From Oreocharis arfaki (lineage: Eukaryota; Chordata; Aves; Passeriformes; Paramythiidae), in contig VZRR01007849.1 in assembly GCA_013398015.1 (NCBI GenBank), forward strand, positions 1,193,171 through 1,257,170: a stretch of DNA of 64,000 bases. The letters run 5' to 3'. Positions 25,962 through 36,400 of the stretch are shown one piece after another (the stretch's first letter is position 1; the number at the start of each line of letters is the position of its first letter). The translations under genes and the position numbers were made by a program. The notes under the pieces were generated by a model that made no database searches, was not told where the DNA came from, and worked only from the letters and a program-made list of their open reading frames with translations.

Positions 25962-28183
25962 CTGAAATACATCAAATTGCAATAATTTTATTTTGCATTT
26001 GAGAAGCTGACATTAAGAAATCAACAAAGACTTAACAGAAGTGCTTGCCATGTAGCCATGCAGGTTTAAGAACCAAAACCACCACTGATGCAGTCTGATT
26101 AATTATGAAATTAATTATAAAAGGTTAAACCACAGTAAGAATTATTTAGCCTTCACAACAGATTTGTCTTTCTGAAATTTTAGGGCTTGTCTGCATGCAG
26201 AAATTTTTCTGTAACTGAAGACTGATAAATACATTGTTTTAGCCTGTTGTCTCCATGTACCAGTTTCTGAAAGAGCCCAAATACATTCTAAATATTAAAC
26301 ATTCATGTGTCTTTAAATTAAAGCCAAATACATGCGCTATGAGGTGGACTGCTACCAACTAATTCAAGAAGGACTTAAACACAAGCAGGCTGTGAACCAT
26401 TGTTCCATAACATCCTTTGCACCCTTTACTTGTTAACATTCCCAGGCTGGCTCCCAGGTATCACAACCCCCTGATCAAGATTACCTCTCTATTTAAAATG
26501 AGAAAGTACAAAACTACTTTAAGTAAATTTAGTGACAATACAGCTTTAGTATATATTTTCCCTGTAAAAGATATCAAAACACTGTTGCTTGGTATTACCT
26601 TTGTAAACCAGGGAGCTTCTGCTTTTATATTTGGTATGCAATGCTCCTGAGAGGCAATCCTATAAGAAAGCACAAAACCACTGCACTCTAGTCAGAATTT
26701 TCAGAGAGAAAGTATGCTACAACTTACTGGTTTAATAGTTACAACCTTGTCACAGAATTCTTATTACAAACTACTGGCTTTAAAAAGGGAAGTGTTTTTT
26801 TTTAAAATACATAACTGTAAATGGTCCTCATATTAATATAAAGAAGCAAATATATTCCCTACAGTCCAATACAGAAATACTCATAGTATTATATGTTATA
26901 TAAAGCACTATGAAGACAGTAACATAAAATAAAGGCATGAAAATATAATTAGGTGATCATGGAAACAGTGCCATCTACCTTCATATCTAGGCTTTTTATG
27001 CCAAAGTTTCCTGCTCTACTTTTTCTAACTAATTTATAAGTGCATACTAAAAAAGTGAATGACAGAAATTTTAGACTACAAGCAAAATCAATTAAATGTA
27101 CATTACAAAATATCAGACTCAAGGCAGCTCTTACGATCTTGTTTCACTGCATCTCTCTGCTATGCTCTAAATCAAGTGATCAACTGGTCTATTTTTCTGC
27201 ACTTGAATGACCATTTTTTAATGAAATGACAAAGCACACAAACACATGCAACATTCCTTGCAAGCATTAAAATCTCAGGGACAGCCTTTTAAAAATAAGT
27301 TTTAAAAATTACTTTTCCTTAAAGAACAGTTCTGTAATTCAAAGCAAAATATTCCCAGAAAAAAATTACCCATAGAATCTAGGACACCATCAAATGCTAT
27401 TCAAGTTGCAAAACCTTCTGCAGTAACTAAAGGCACATACAGCCTGATTTTAGCTGCTAAAAACCTCAAATCTTCACATCATATCTGGGACTGTTCCTGA
27501 TCCTAAAAGGGCAAGGCACTTTTCCTAAGAGAAAAAAGGCTGGGTTTTGTATTAATTTGACGACTCCCAGGACCAACTCAGGATCCCAGTCCAACCATGT
27601 ATCTAACTCAAACCCACTTTCAATCTCTCCCAATCTCTGGTTGCTCGTGGGTATTTTTCCACCATATGACTTCCCTTGCAGCATTTTCAACACTTAAGGT
27701 CTGTTATCCCCTGGACACAATGAAAGCATCTGACCCAGGGAATACAGATGCATGAAAACAACTGCAAAAAATTTGTTTCACTGAAAGAAAAACAATTCAG
27801 GCAAAATAAAGGTGTCTGGCCAGGAAATACTCCTTCTACTAAGTATCACAGGCTTTTGAAACACCAGCATGGGGGAGAGGTCTTTGCTGCAGGATTTTTA
27901 GGCAGATCAGTTTTCCAATCCACTGTGCAGACCCATAAATACTTGTGAGCACAAGCAATAGAAAGAGAGCAACGACAATACAGTTCCTTCATTGGTATGA
28001 GTGCAAAGAACCTGACCTTCTCTTGTGTGAAAGAACATTGCTGTACCTTGGCAAGAGAATGATACCCATCATAATTAACTGCCTGGACATTGCAGCAGTC
28101 TCTAATGGACCATAGGTATGATTCCTGACTGACGAGATACGGAACAATTTCCTGCTCTCTGACAACAGAGCTAATCACTAAGC
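25962..28183. other. CCDC138: CCDC138 5' intron region, missing exon not found
   Basis: Between the first CCDC138 exon found and the A-rich tract. I looked for the human segment around DFSNFYQSKYKRR on the minus strand and did not see it. The rest is AT-rich without a recognised repeat. Confidence 0.5.
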
Positions 28184-28343
28184 TTTACCAAAAAAAACCC
28201 AAAAACAAAAACAAAAACAAAAAAACCCAACAAAACAAAAAAACAAAAAACAAAAAGAAACCCCACCAAAACAAAACACCGCACCTAATGCGTTCTAACT
28301 AAGGCTGGCAATTATTGTGGCCAAAAAAAAAAAAAAAAAAAAA
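28184..28343. repeat. A-rich (CAAAA)n-like tract and 21-A run
   Basis: Low-complexity A/C sequence of irregular CAAAA and CAAAAA units (28184-28280), followed after a short gap by 21 consecutive A (28323-28343). It lies between the CCDC138 CpG island and the first exon found. Confidence 0.85.
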
Positions 28344-28639
28344 GTTATCCTATTATATGTATTTCATACAAACTTAGTATACTCCTAAGAGGATTCATAC
28401 ATATTTTCCCACTCAACCGGCAGGCACCAGGTCTTAAGCAAAAGCTACATGCTAAACTGTGTCTTGGTAGCGCATAGAATCTGGAATTGCAATTCCTAGT
28501 GAAATTTCCTGCTCAGACAAGGATGACTCTTCAGCACTTCTACTCTAAGGCAATCGGAGCACAAGGACAGGAGTAGCAAGAACACGTAACCTCCGCAAGT
28601 CCGTTTAAACCCCACTTTTGTCTCGCACTGCCCGGGTAC

Positions 28640-28960
28640 GCAACAGCACGGCGCTCACAATGAACCCCAAGGGAGTGGACAGACCCCCCCACCCCTAGGT
28701 CTCCTCCAAACACTNCCGATCCCGGGGCCCGCCATGGCGGCCCTGCCGCGCTCGAACCAACCGCCACGGCCCGCGCAGGCGCACTCCGGGCCGCAGCAGC
28801 GCCGGCCGGGGCGGGCAGGGCAGGGGCAGCCGCCGCACTGGGCCTGGCGGGGCGGGCACACAACAACCAGCGCTCTCCGCTCCTCTCCGCCCCCGGAACA
28901 GCGTGGGCTGAGAGCATCGCGGCCAACCCACGACCGAACACGGCCCTGGCAACTGGACCA
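28640..28960. promoter_or_regulatory. CCDC138: CpG island, probable CCDC138 promoter
   Basis: A GC- and CpG-dense block about 2.7 kb upstream of the first CCDC138 exon found and 0.9 kb beyond the RANBP2 poly(A) signals. On the minus strand it holds an ATG at 28735-28733 in a perfect Kozak context (GCCGCCATGG) that could start CCDC138 as MAGPG. An N at 28715 lies 18 bases downstream of that ATG, and I see no convincing donor. This is probably the promoter; exon 1 itself is unproven. Confidence 0.65.
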
Positions 28961-29225
28961 CTCAGTGCCACCTCCTGAAACAGCTCCAGCGATGGTGATT
29001 CCAGCACGGCCCTGGGCCGCCCAGGCCCATGTCCAATGACTCTTTCTGGGAAGAAATTCCTCCTACTGTCCTACCTAAACCTCCCCTGGGACAGCGTAAG
29101 GCTATGTCCTCTTGTCCTGTCGCTGGTTCCCCGGGAGAAGAGACCGAACCAGCGCTAGTTCCAGGCTCCTTTGAGTGGTTGCAGAGCGCAGTAAGGTCCC
29201 TGAGGACGCCTGAAGACGTACTACA
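28955..29225 (-). mobile_element. CR1 fragment beside the CCDC138 CpG island
   Basis: The reverse complement of CR1 3' sequence is readable: CCTAAACCTCCCCTGGGACA, CCTCTTGTCCTGTCGCTGGT and TCCCCGGGAGAAGAGACCGA. It lies directly upstream of the island, between it and the RANBP2 3' end, and is relatively GC-rich. A (TAAA)n tract (29235-29254) follows at the right. Confidence 0.75.
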
Positions 29226-29824
29226 GCCATCCTTTAATAAATAAATAAATAAACAAACCCCCAAAAGAAAGCTAAGCTAAAGCCGTAGAGTATCAGTTTA
29301 AGTACACCCCGCATTTACCCCTGCATACTCACGCCTGAGAGGCAAAGTTGTAAACGGTACAAGCATGCCAGCATACACAAATTAGAGCCTGCAGCGAGGT
29401 CAGAGAAATTGGCCACAGCTAAACACTGAGCAGTGTCAAAGGGCTATACTTAAAGTATGCCAGGTAAAATCCCAATGTTAAGTAGATACTTTTCATTAAG
29501 CCAAGATTTTTAGAAATAGTTTAAGTACAAAAAAAAAAAAAGTTGGCATACTGCTCTAGCAAAACATTGATTAATCATTTAAAAACTGGGCTCTCATTTT
29601 CAAATACTGAGGTGATATTCATAGACTCCAGACAGAACAAACCAGCATCCACTTGGCTCAGCCTGCTTTCTGCACACCGAAATACCCATTAACTTTCAAA
29701 GGCTTTCAATATACTGTCCAGCAATTTGCATCTACAATCTGCACATTCAAAAGAGCTTCATGAGAGCAAGAAGCAAGTAATACAAGTTATTTTCTTTTAA
29801 ACAAACCAAAGTGAAGACAAGACA

Positions 29825-29830
29825 TTTATT
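29825..29830 (-). promoter_or_regulatory. RANBP2: RANBP2 distal poly(A) signal
   Basis: A canonical AATAAA on the minus strand about 270 nt past the stop codon. It could end the longer RANBP2 3' UTR. Confidence 0.55.
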
Positions 29831-30097
29831 TTAACAAGACTAGGGTTTAATTTTTAAAATTTGACACTTGATACAAATATGTCAGGATAACACAAATACA
29901 CCTGAAATATGCCAGTGCCTGAACTTTATTTACCATGCAAAAAAATCAATTAGAACACATAAAAAAATTCAACTATAACCTGTAATTTTACATTTATACA
30001 TCAGAAATGTCCATTTTAAGAAGTTGAAATAATTAGTCAATAACATCTAAGTACTGATTTATACTGCTAGGACATTTGTATACTCAAAGAAATAATT
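29830..30097 (-). other. RANBP2: RANBP2 3' untranslated region
   Basis: AT-rich sequence between the stop codon and the distal poly(A) signal. No long open frame or repeat is seen. The exact cleavage site cannot be read from sequence. Confidence 0.6.
29925..29930 (-). promoter_or_regulatory. RANBP2: RANBP2 proximal poly(A) signal
   Basis: A canonical AATAAA on the minus strand about 170 nt past the stop codon. With the second signal 100 nt further on it would give two alternative short 3' UTRs. Confidence 0.55.
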
Positions 30098-30403
30098 CTA
30101 TATTTGCCCACAGTCTGTAATGACAATTCTTCCATTTACTAGCCCTTTAGGAGAACCAAAGGATTCGATCTTTTTCACAACATCCATTCCATCTTTCACA
30201 AACCCAAATACCACATGCTTGAAGTCCAAGTGTTCTGCTTTTTTAAGTGTTATGAAGAACTGAGAATTATTTGTATCCCTGCCCTTATTTGCCATTGACA
30301 ACAATCCAGGACCAGTGTGTTTCACTTCAAAATTCTCATCTTCAAATGCTGTTCCATAAATTGACCGTCCACCTGTTCCATCATGGTTAGTTATATCTCC
30401 TCC
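30098..30403 (-). CDS. RANBP2: RANBP2 exon 29 (cyclophilin end and stop)
   Basis: 306 nt: 101 codons and TAG. It encodes GGDITNHDGTGGRSIYG, GPGLLSMANKGRDTNNSQFF, AEHLDFKHVVFGFV and the C-terminus TDCGQI. Where cyclophilin A has Trp121 this has His (AEHLD), as in mammalian RANBP2, predicting weak isomerase activity and low cyclosporin affinity. Acceptor AATAG|GGAGGA, behind a T-rich tract. Confidence 0.97.
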   Translation of the reverse strand, partial: GGDITNHDGTGGRSIYGTAFEDENFEVKHTGPGLLSMANKGRDTNNSQFFITLKKAEHLDFKHVVFGFVKDGMDVVKKIESFGSPKGLVNGRIVITDCGQI

Positions 30404-33400
30404 CTATTAAAAAAAAAAAAAAGCACAGCATTAACTGACAAGTCCCAAACATAACCCAAAAATTGTATTTCCTTTCAACAGTAAAGACCTTGTTTTGGAA
30501 AAACTCCTTTTTCATTTTCACAAGTATCAGTATCTGCTTAGATGTAGGGCTTCCCAGCTTCAGCAGGTTTGTTCATGGCAAGGGAAGTAGAAGGTTTATC
30601 CTTTGTTTGTTCTCAACACAGCATTTTATCTTCCTGCTCCACATGGTGACATTCCTCTAGGCCTGTCTTTCTCTACTGCCTGCATCACTAGGCCCTGGAA
30701 GCTCCCTGGACCTGCATTATCTCATTGAAGGCCTGTCCTTGCTTAGTCCCTGCAGGAACAGAATTAATCACCTGAAAAAGGTTAATGTAGCACTGACCAG
30801 TAATTCCATACAGCTTTTGCCACATTACTGGCTGAGCAGCATGTTAAGTGTGTCTTTTATCTTTCTGGAAGGTAGCAAATTTCTGGTTCTTAATAATTTG
30901 AGTATACACATAAAGGTAACAGTATTGTATGTGAAAGACAGCCTTAGTTCTCATTGTAGAACTTCTCACTGTACCTGAAGAAAGTTAGGAAAGCAGAGCA
31001 AACTTCAAATATACTCATTTCATATGATAAAAGCTCACTTTGTCAAGGCACACATGGCGCAGTTAACTGTTTTAAAAGAAAGACTGCTCGTTATAGAATA
31101 CGGAATAAGCTCACACCCTTAAAGGAGTTTATCAGAAAGGCAGAAAGTTTTAACAAAAGACTCATGAAGTGCCTACTTCACACACACACAGATTGCTAAT
31201 CAAAAGACATGCTGATATTTTATTCTGGTGACAAGTCATTCATATACTATCACAGGATGGTTTATGTTGGAAGGGACCTTAAAGATCATCTAGTTCCAAC
31301 TCCCCTGCCATGGGCAGAGACACCTAGAACTAGGACCAGGTGGCTCAGAGCTCCATCCAGCCTGGCCTAGAACACTGACAGGGATAGGGCATCTACAACT
31401 TCTCTGGGCAATTTGTTCCAGTCTCATAGCAAACAACTTTCTCCCAACATCTAGTCTAAACCTATTCTCTTTTACTTAGAAGCCATTCCCCCCATGTCCT
31501 GTCAGTACACGCTCTTGTAAAAGGTTTCTCTCCATCTTTCTTGGAGTCTCCCTTCAGGCTCTGGAACGACACCATTATGTCACCCCTAAGCTTTCTCTTT
31601 TCCAGGCGGAACAAACTCAATTCTGTTAGCCTTTCCTCATAGGACCAGTGCTCTATCCTTCTTAAAAGTGTTGGCCCTCCTCTGTACTTGCTCCAACAGG
31701 CTGATGTCCTTCTTATTTCTTCTGTATATTATTTTCCTATATTACTGTATACATCTGGACATGTAGAAGGTCATCTACATCCCTCATCTTCGGGGACATG
31801 GTGACATGCAGATCACTAGCATAGCATGTACTGAACTTGGTTCATTTTGGCTGTTACAAGTTACTAAAACTCAATGGACTATTAATGAGAATTTTAAGAA
31901 AGGAAAGGTCTATCCAAGCTATGATCCATCTCCTAATCCTTCAGCATTTATGAAGAACTTGCCAGTGCTACCGAATGCACACAGAGGTTTAAAACCAACA
32001 CTGTCTACCCAGTGTTACAGATGTATTGCAGGCTGATACTATGAGCACAAAACCTGATGTTCTAGGAAACAGGCCACTGCATGGTAATTGGATCTAGAAG
32101 ACTTGTTTGAGATGGAAACCTAACATCTACAATACTTGGAGTATCAGTTTTGAAGTACCTGTTATGTGAAATACAAAGTGTACTTCAAAGTCTAAGAGAA
32201 GCCTGGAAAGTAAGTGTTCTTAACAGGTGAGCATACAGAAGTTCTTCTCTGGAGACAAAGAAGGATGAATGGTAGTTTTGGGAACACCTACCTTCCTTAG
32301 TGTTCCTGTTCAGCAACAGGCCCCTTGTCTATTGTAAGAAGACTCCACTCTCTCTCCATTTTTTTTCTTCCACACTGACATGACAGCACTAGGAAACACT
32401 GAAGCATGAGGCCACTGGCAGACACAGGTGAAAAGCATCCATCTAAGGGTAATATGTGCTGCTCGCACCCTTTCTCATCTCCTTGTAGGGAAAGGAGAGA
32501 TGAGACTATCCTGCACAGCGGATCCATGCTGCCAACAAGAATGTGCTATTCTGTATAAGTCACTTTTTGAAGTGCCATTGTTAGTCAAGATGCATCTCAT
32601 TCTCTCAGTGAAGAGTCTGCCTTTTATGCTTACCTGACACACGAAGTCTGTGACTATTCTGTGAAAGCGGGAATTCTTGAATCCAAATCCTTTCTCTCCC
32701 GTGCACAGGGCTCTGAAGTTTTCAGCAGTTCGAGGGACAATATTTGCAAACAGCTCCATGGTTATGTGTCCTAAAGGTTCATCATCAGCAGAAACTTCAA
32801 AATACACAACAGGGTTGGTGTCCTTTGACAGTCCTGCTGCCAGAGACAAGTGCCCCTTCTGTAGTTCTGACAAGCTTAGCTGGCATTCTTCAAACATCCT
32901 CTTGAAAGAATTAGCCATTTCTTGGCTTTTAAATCTGACTGCAAACTGCTCTACTTTTACTTCACCATCTGAAAAATAAATCAAGAAGGTTTGTTTAGTT
33001 TCATCTTGTAATAATCTCCAGGGAAAAACAAAACCACAGAAATGACAGACCACCTGAAAAAACTCACCAGCATAATCTGTGGCTGTCCAAATGAGAGCAT
33101 TGTTTGCTGTATCAAAGGGCACTAAATTCATTTCTTTGGTGATAACATGGTTTGCACAGACTTTAAGAACTTGGTCTCTTCTCATTAGGACTCTATAGTA
33201 TTTCTTCTGCGTATGGAAGAGGATCTTGATCTCTCCAACACCACGCTCCTTCCACTGAGCAACATTCCTGTCCCATCTGTAAAGTTTTGCCCTCTCCTTG
33301 AAGAGAATTTCTTCATCTTCTTCTCCAGATTTTACTTCCACCTAAAAAAATCAGCACAGTACACTGAGTAACTGTGATTTCCTAGAGAGATATTAAATAG

Positions 33401-36400
33401 TTATTACACATACTTATGAAGATTCTGACATATTACAGGGGAAAATTATTCAGTGTGTTCTTTTGTCCAACAACCCATTCATCACATCAAAACAGGTAAA
33501 ATGTTTTCAGAGTTTAAGAGCCCAACAAATTCCACTATTTGAAATCAATTACAGCACTGCAATACTCCTTCACTATGCTACATGTAGTTCTGGTGGGCGT
33601 CTGTTCATTTTGCTTTGGAAATGGTTTGGTTGGGTTTTGGTGCAATTGTTTTAATGCGTGGTTTTTTTTTTTTTCTTTTAACAAAACCTCAAGACTTTAT
33701 CAAGTGATCTGGCAAGTTTCAGGTTTACTGAATGATGCGCACACTGGGAAGTGAAGACAAAGTATTGTTACCATTCCAGGAGTTACCTTTAGCACATTGT
33801 TAAAGAATATGGTATTTGCTTTTGAACAGAATAAACAGCAAGTATACAAAACTGCAGCCTGACAGCCGTACCTCCACCTCACTTTATGTATGCATTTACA
33901 GGCCTCTAATCTCCTTTAGTTAACACTTCTCCAAAGATATGGAACACTTAAGAGAACAGGAGAAATACGTGACAAGAAACTTTGTGAAACTGAAAAAGGG
34001 AAGCAGGGAAGAAAAACATCATAGAAGTCATAATAGGACACACATGAGCAAAAACACACAAATTTTGAAGAAGGAAGCTGAAGACATGTTACAAAATAGA
34101 TCAGACTAGCTGTTCAAATTAAAGGACACCACATACAGGTCCTTCGTGCTCTATTTGCCTAGCTTAATAATTTTACTAATCTATACTTAAGTTTTATTAT
34201 TTATAGAAAGGTCAGACAATATCATCAAAAGAGTCTGAAATGGTTACTAGGCTAAAAACCAAATCAAGACTTGAATAACTGTGTGAGGTCTTACTCAGTA
34301 AGTTATAAGGCCACCTTCAACTTTGAAGGTTCTCCTACTTGTTGAAAAATAATTTATTTTCAAACTAACAAAGTTAGTTCCCTCAGCCTTCAGGTGACGT
34401 TAATTGTACATCTTTTTCTTTAGTGATTCTAGAAATCTCTTGCCTAGCTAGAGTAAAAGTTCTTGGCATGGCTTTCACAGAACTGAATCTACAAGTCACT
34501 GACACAAAGCCACAGCTGAGTTGCATAAGCACTAGCAGTTATCCAGTTCCCCTTCCCGATTTTCAGCTGTGCTATATAAATGCTTTAGCTTTTACAAGCT
34601 ATGTGTACAGATTTGCATCCTGATCAACTCTCAGTCAAGTTATAAAGAAATCAGTGTTGAAGATTTTAACTGAGGCACCAGACACCTCCCCAGGGCTGTG
34701 CTGTACTAGGATTTAAAACAACAGGTGCTTCAACATAGACAGCGGAAGACATGCAGAACAAGGCACAAGAACAAAGAAAGCAAAGTTAGTTAAGCAAAAC
34801 ATATTTTAAAGTTTGCTGTGTTAGCAGACATGTATCTTAATGTTGGTTTATATTCCAGAAGTCGTCTTACCTCTGGTAAGGACACAATAGGCTCAAAATG
34901 GATATCATCACTGTGTACTACCTCATCATCACTACCACCTTCATCTTCATCTGCTTTATGGGTGGTATCTCCAAACACAGTCGCTCCTGTATTTGCCCAT
35001 TTGAAGTTTTTATCTACAATTAAGAGAGTTACATTTTAAGGCTGATGTATTTTTTTTTCCCTCTTCCTGACAAAAACTTGCAAAAATTGTTGTTTCTACT
35101 GATCAGCAGAAATTTTGTGCACAAAAGGTATATTGCATGAAGCAGAAGTCCAGTTGAGGTCTCTGTCAGACTAGCTGAACTCACCTTTTGAGCCAAAAGC
35201 AAAGTCTTCAGAACTTTTGGATGCCAGATCTGCAAATGACAGGCCTGCAGTATTGCCAAAACCAAATGAGATGATTCTGTTTTCTATCAAATAAAAAGAG
35301 GAAAGGCAAAGACTTTTCTCTACTTTCTTTAAGAAAATGCATTTATATAGTCACAAGAATAAACTGGAGAACTGTCTACTACATTTTCTTCCTTCCAATA
35401 AATTTAAAGTTTGAATGACACTTATCAAAATGACCATCTATCACGGTTTTAAAAAAGGGCCCAAGACTGAGTTTCAGCATACAATTTCTGTGCAGATCCA
35501 CAGAGCTCTAGTAAGTATTCATGTGGTATTTAACAGTAAACTAATGAAAGTACATGATATGTAAATTACACAATAGCCTCTAGCATTGTTTTGTTGTAGT
35601 GAATTTGAACTCAACAAAATTTCACACATACACATTTTCACCAGACTGGTACCTATGTTTCTAATTCAGTATTGGTACTACTTCTCCCCAAAACAGCAAC
35701 TACACTAGATAAAGTGATCTACAGAAAATAATGGTCTCCTACAAAAAACCTCAGAGTATTCTCCTGATCTTACCTTGTGTTGATTCTGAACCATCTGAAT
35801 CACTCTTTTTAGTTGACAAGTCTACAGGTTTGTCTTCAGCTCGCAATAAAGTCTGTGATACTTGCACAGTTTCTGTGCTGGAATGTGATTCTTCATTGCT
35901 AGTACCTGACTGGACAAGTACTGTCACTTCATCTTTTGATGGAGCAGGTATTTCTTCCTTACTAGTACAGACTAAGTCACCTGAGCTTGCAAATTCATTC
36001 TCCTGCAATTAATAAAAAAAGTAATGTAATAGATAAATAAGTTAGAAGACCTTAGGATTCAAACCTCCTCCCTAGGAGACTAAGAAGAGCCCCTATAGAA
36101 AAATAAAGAACACTAACGAAAGTTGTTGTTAGCTTTCTGAAGTTTTTCATTACAGTTAAGTACGTTAACTTGAAAAGAGACTGCAGTAGTCTGTTTTCAA
36201 AAAAAATACTATAATTCCCTGAAATCAAATCTCCTGTTTCAGTGTTGGCAGAGACTTGAGCCACAGCAACAAAAAAACCTCAGTTTTTCCCCACTGGATG
36301 TTTTAGTTCTAAAACTGTACTGTCTCACATGTATATGAAGTAATTGTACAAGTTTAAAAACAAGAAGTTCAGTAAAGATTTAGCTCTTACTTTCATTTCT

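Noticed and set aside
28655..29039. Several long open frames in the CpG island on both strands
   Set aside because: GC-rich sequence has few stop codons. The peptides are Pro/Arg/Ala-rich with no homology and cross an N or a CR1 fragment.
32475..33341. One 288-codon open frame spanning RANBP2 exons 27 and 28 and the intron between them
   Set aside because: The intron at 32969-33067 has a good donor and acceptor, and its translation has no homology. Splicing restores the RanBD sequence exactly. The frame past 32634 is likewise intronic.
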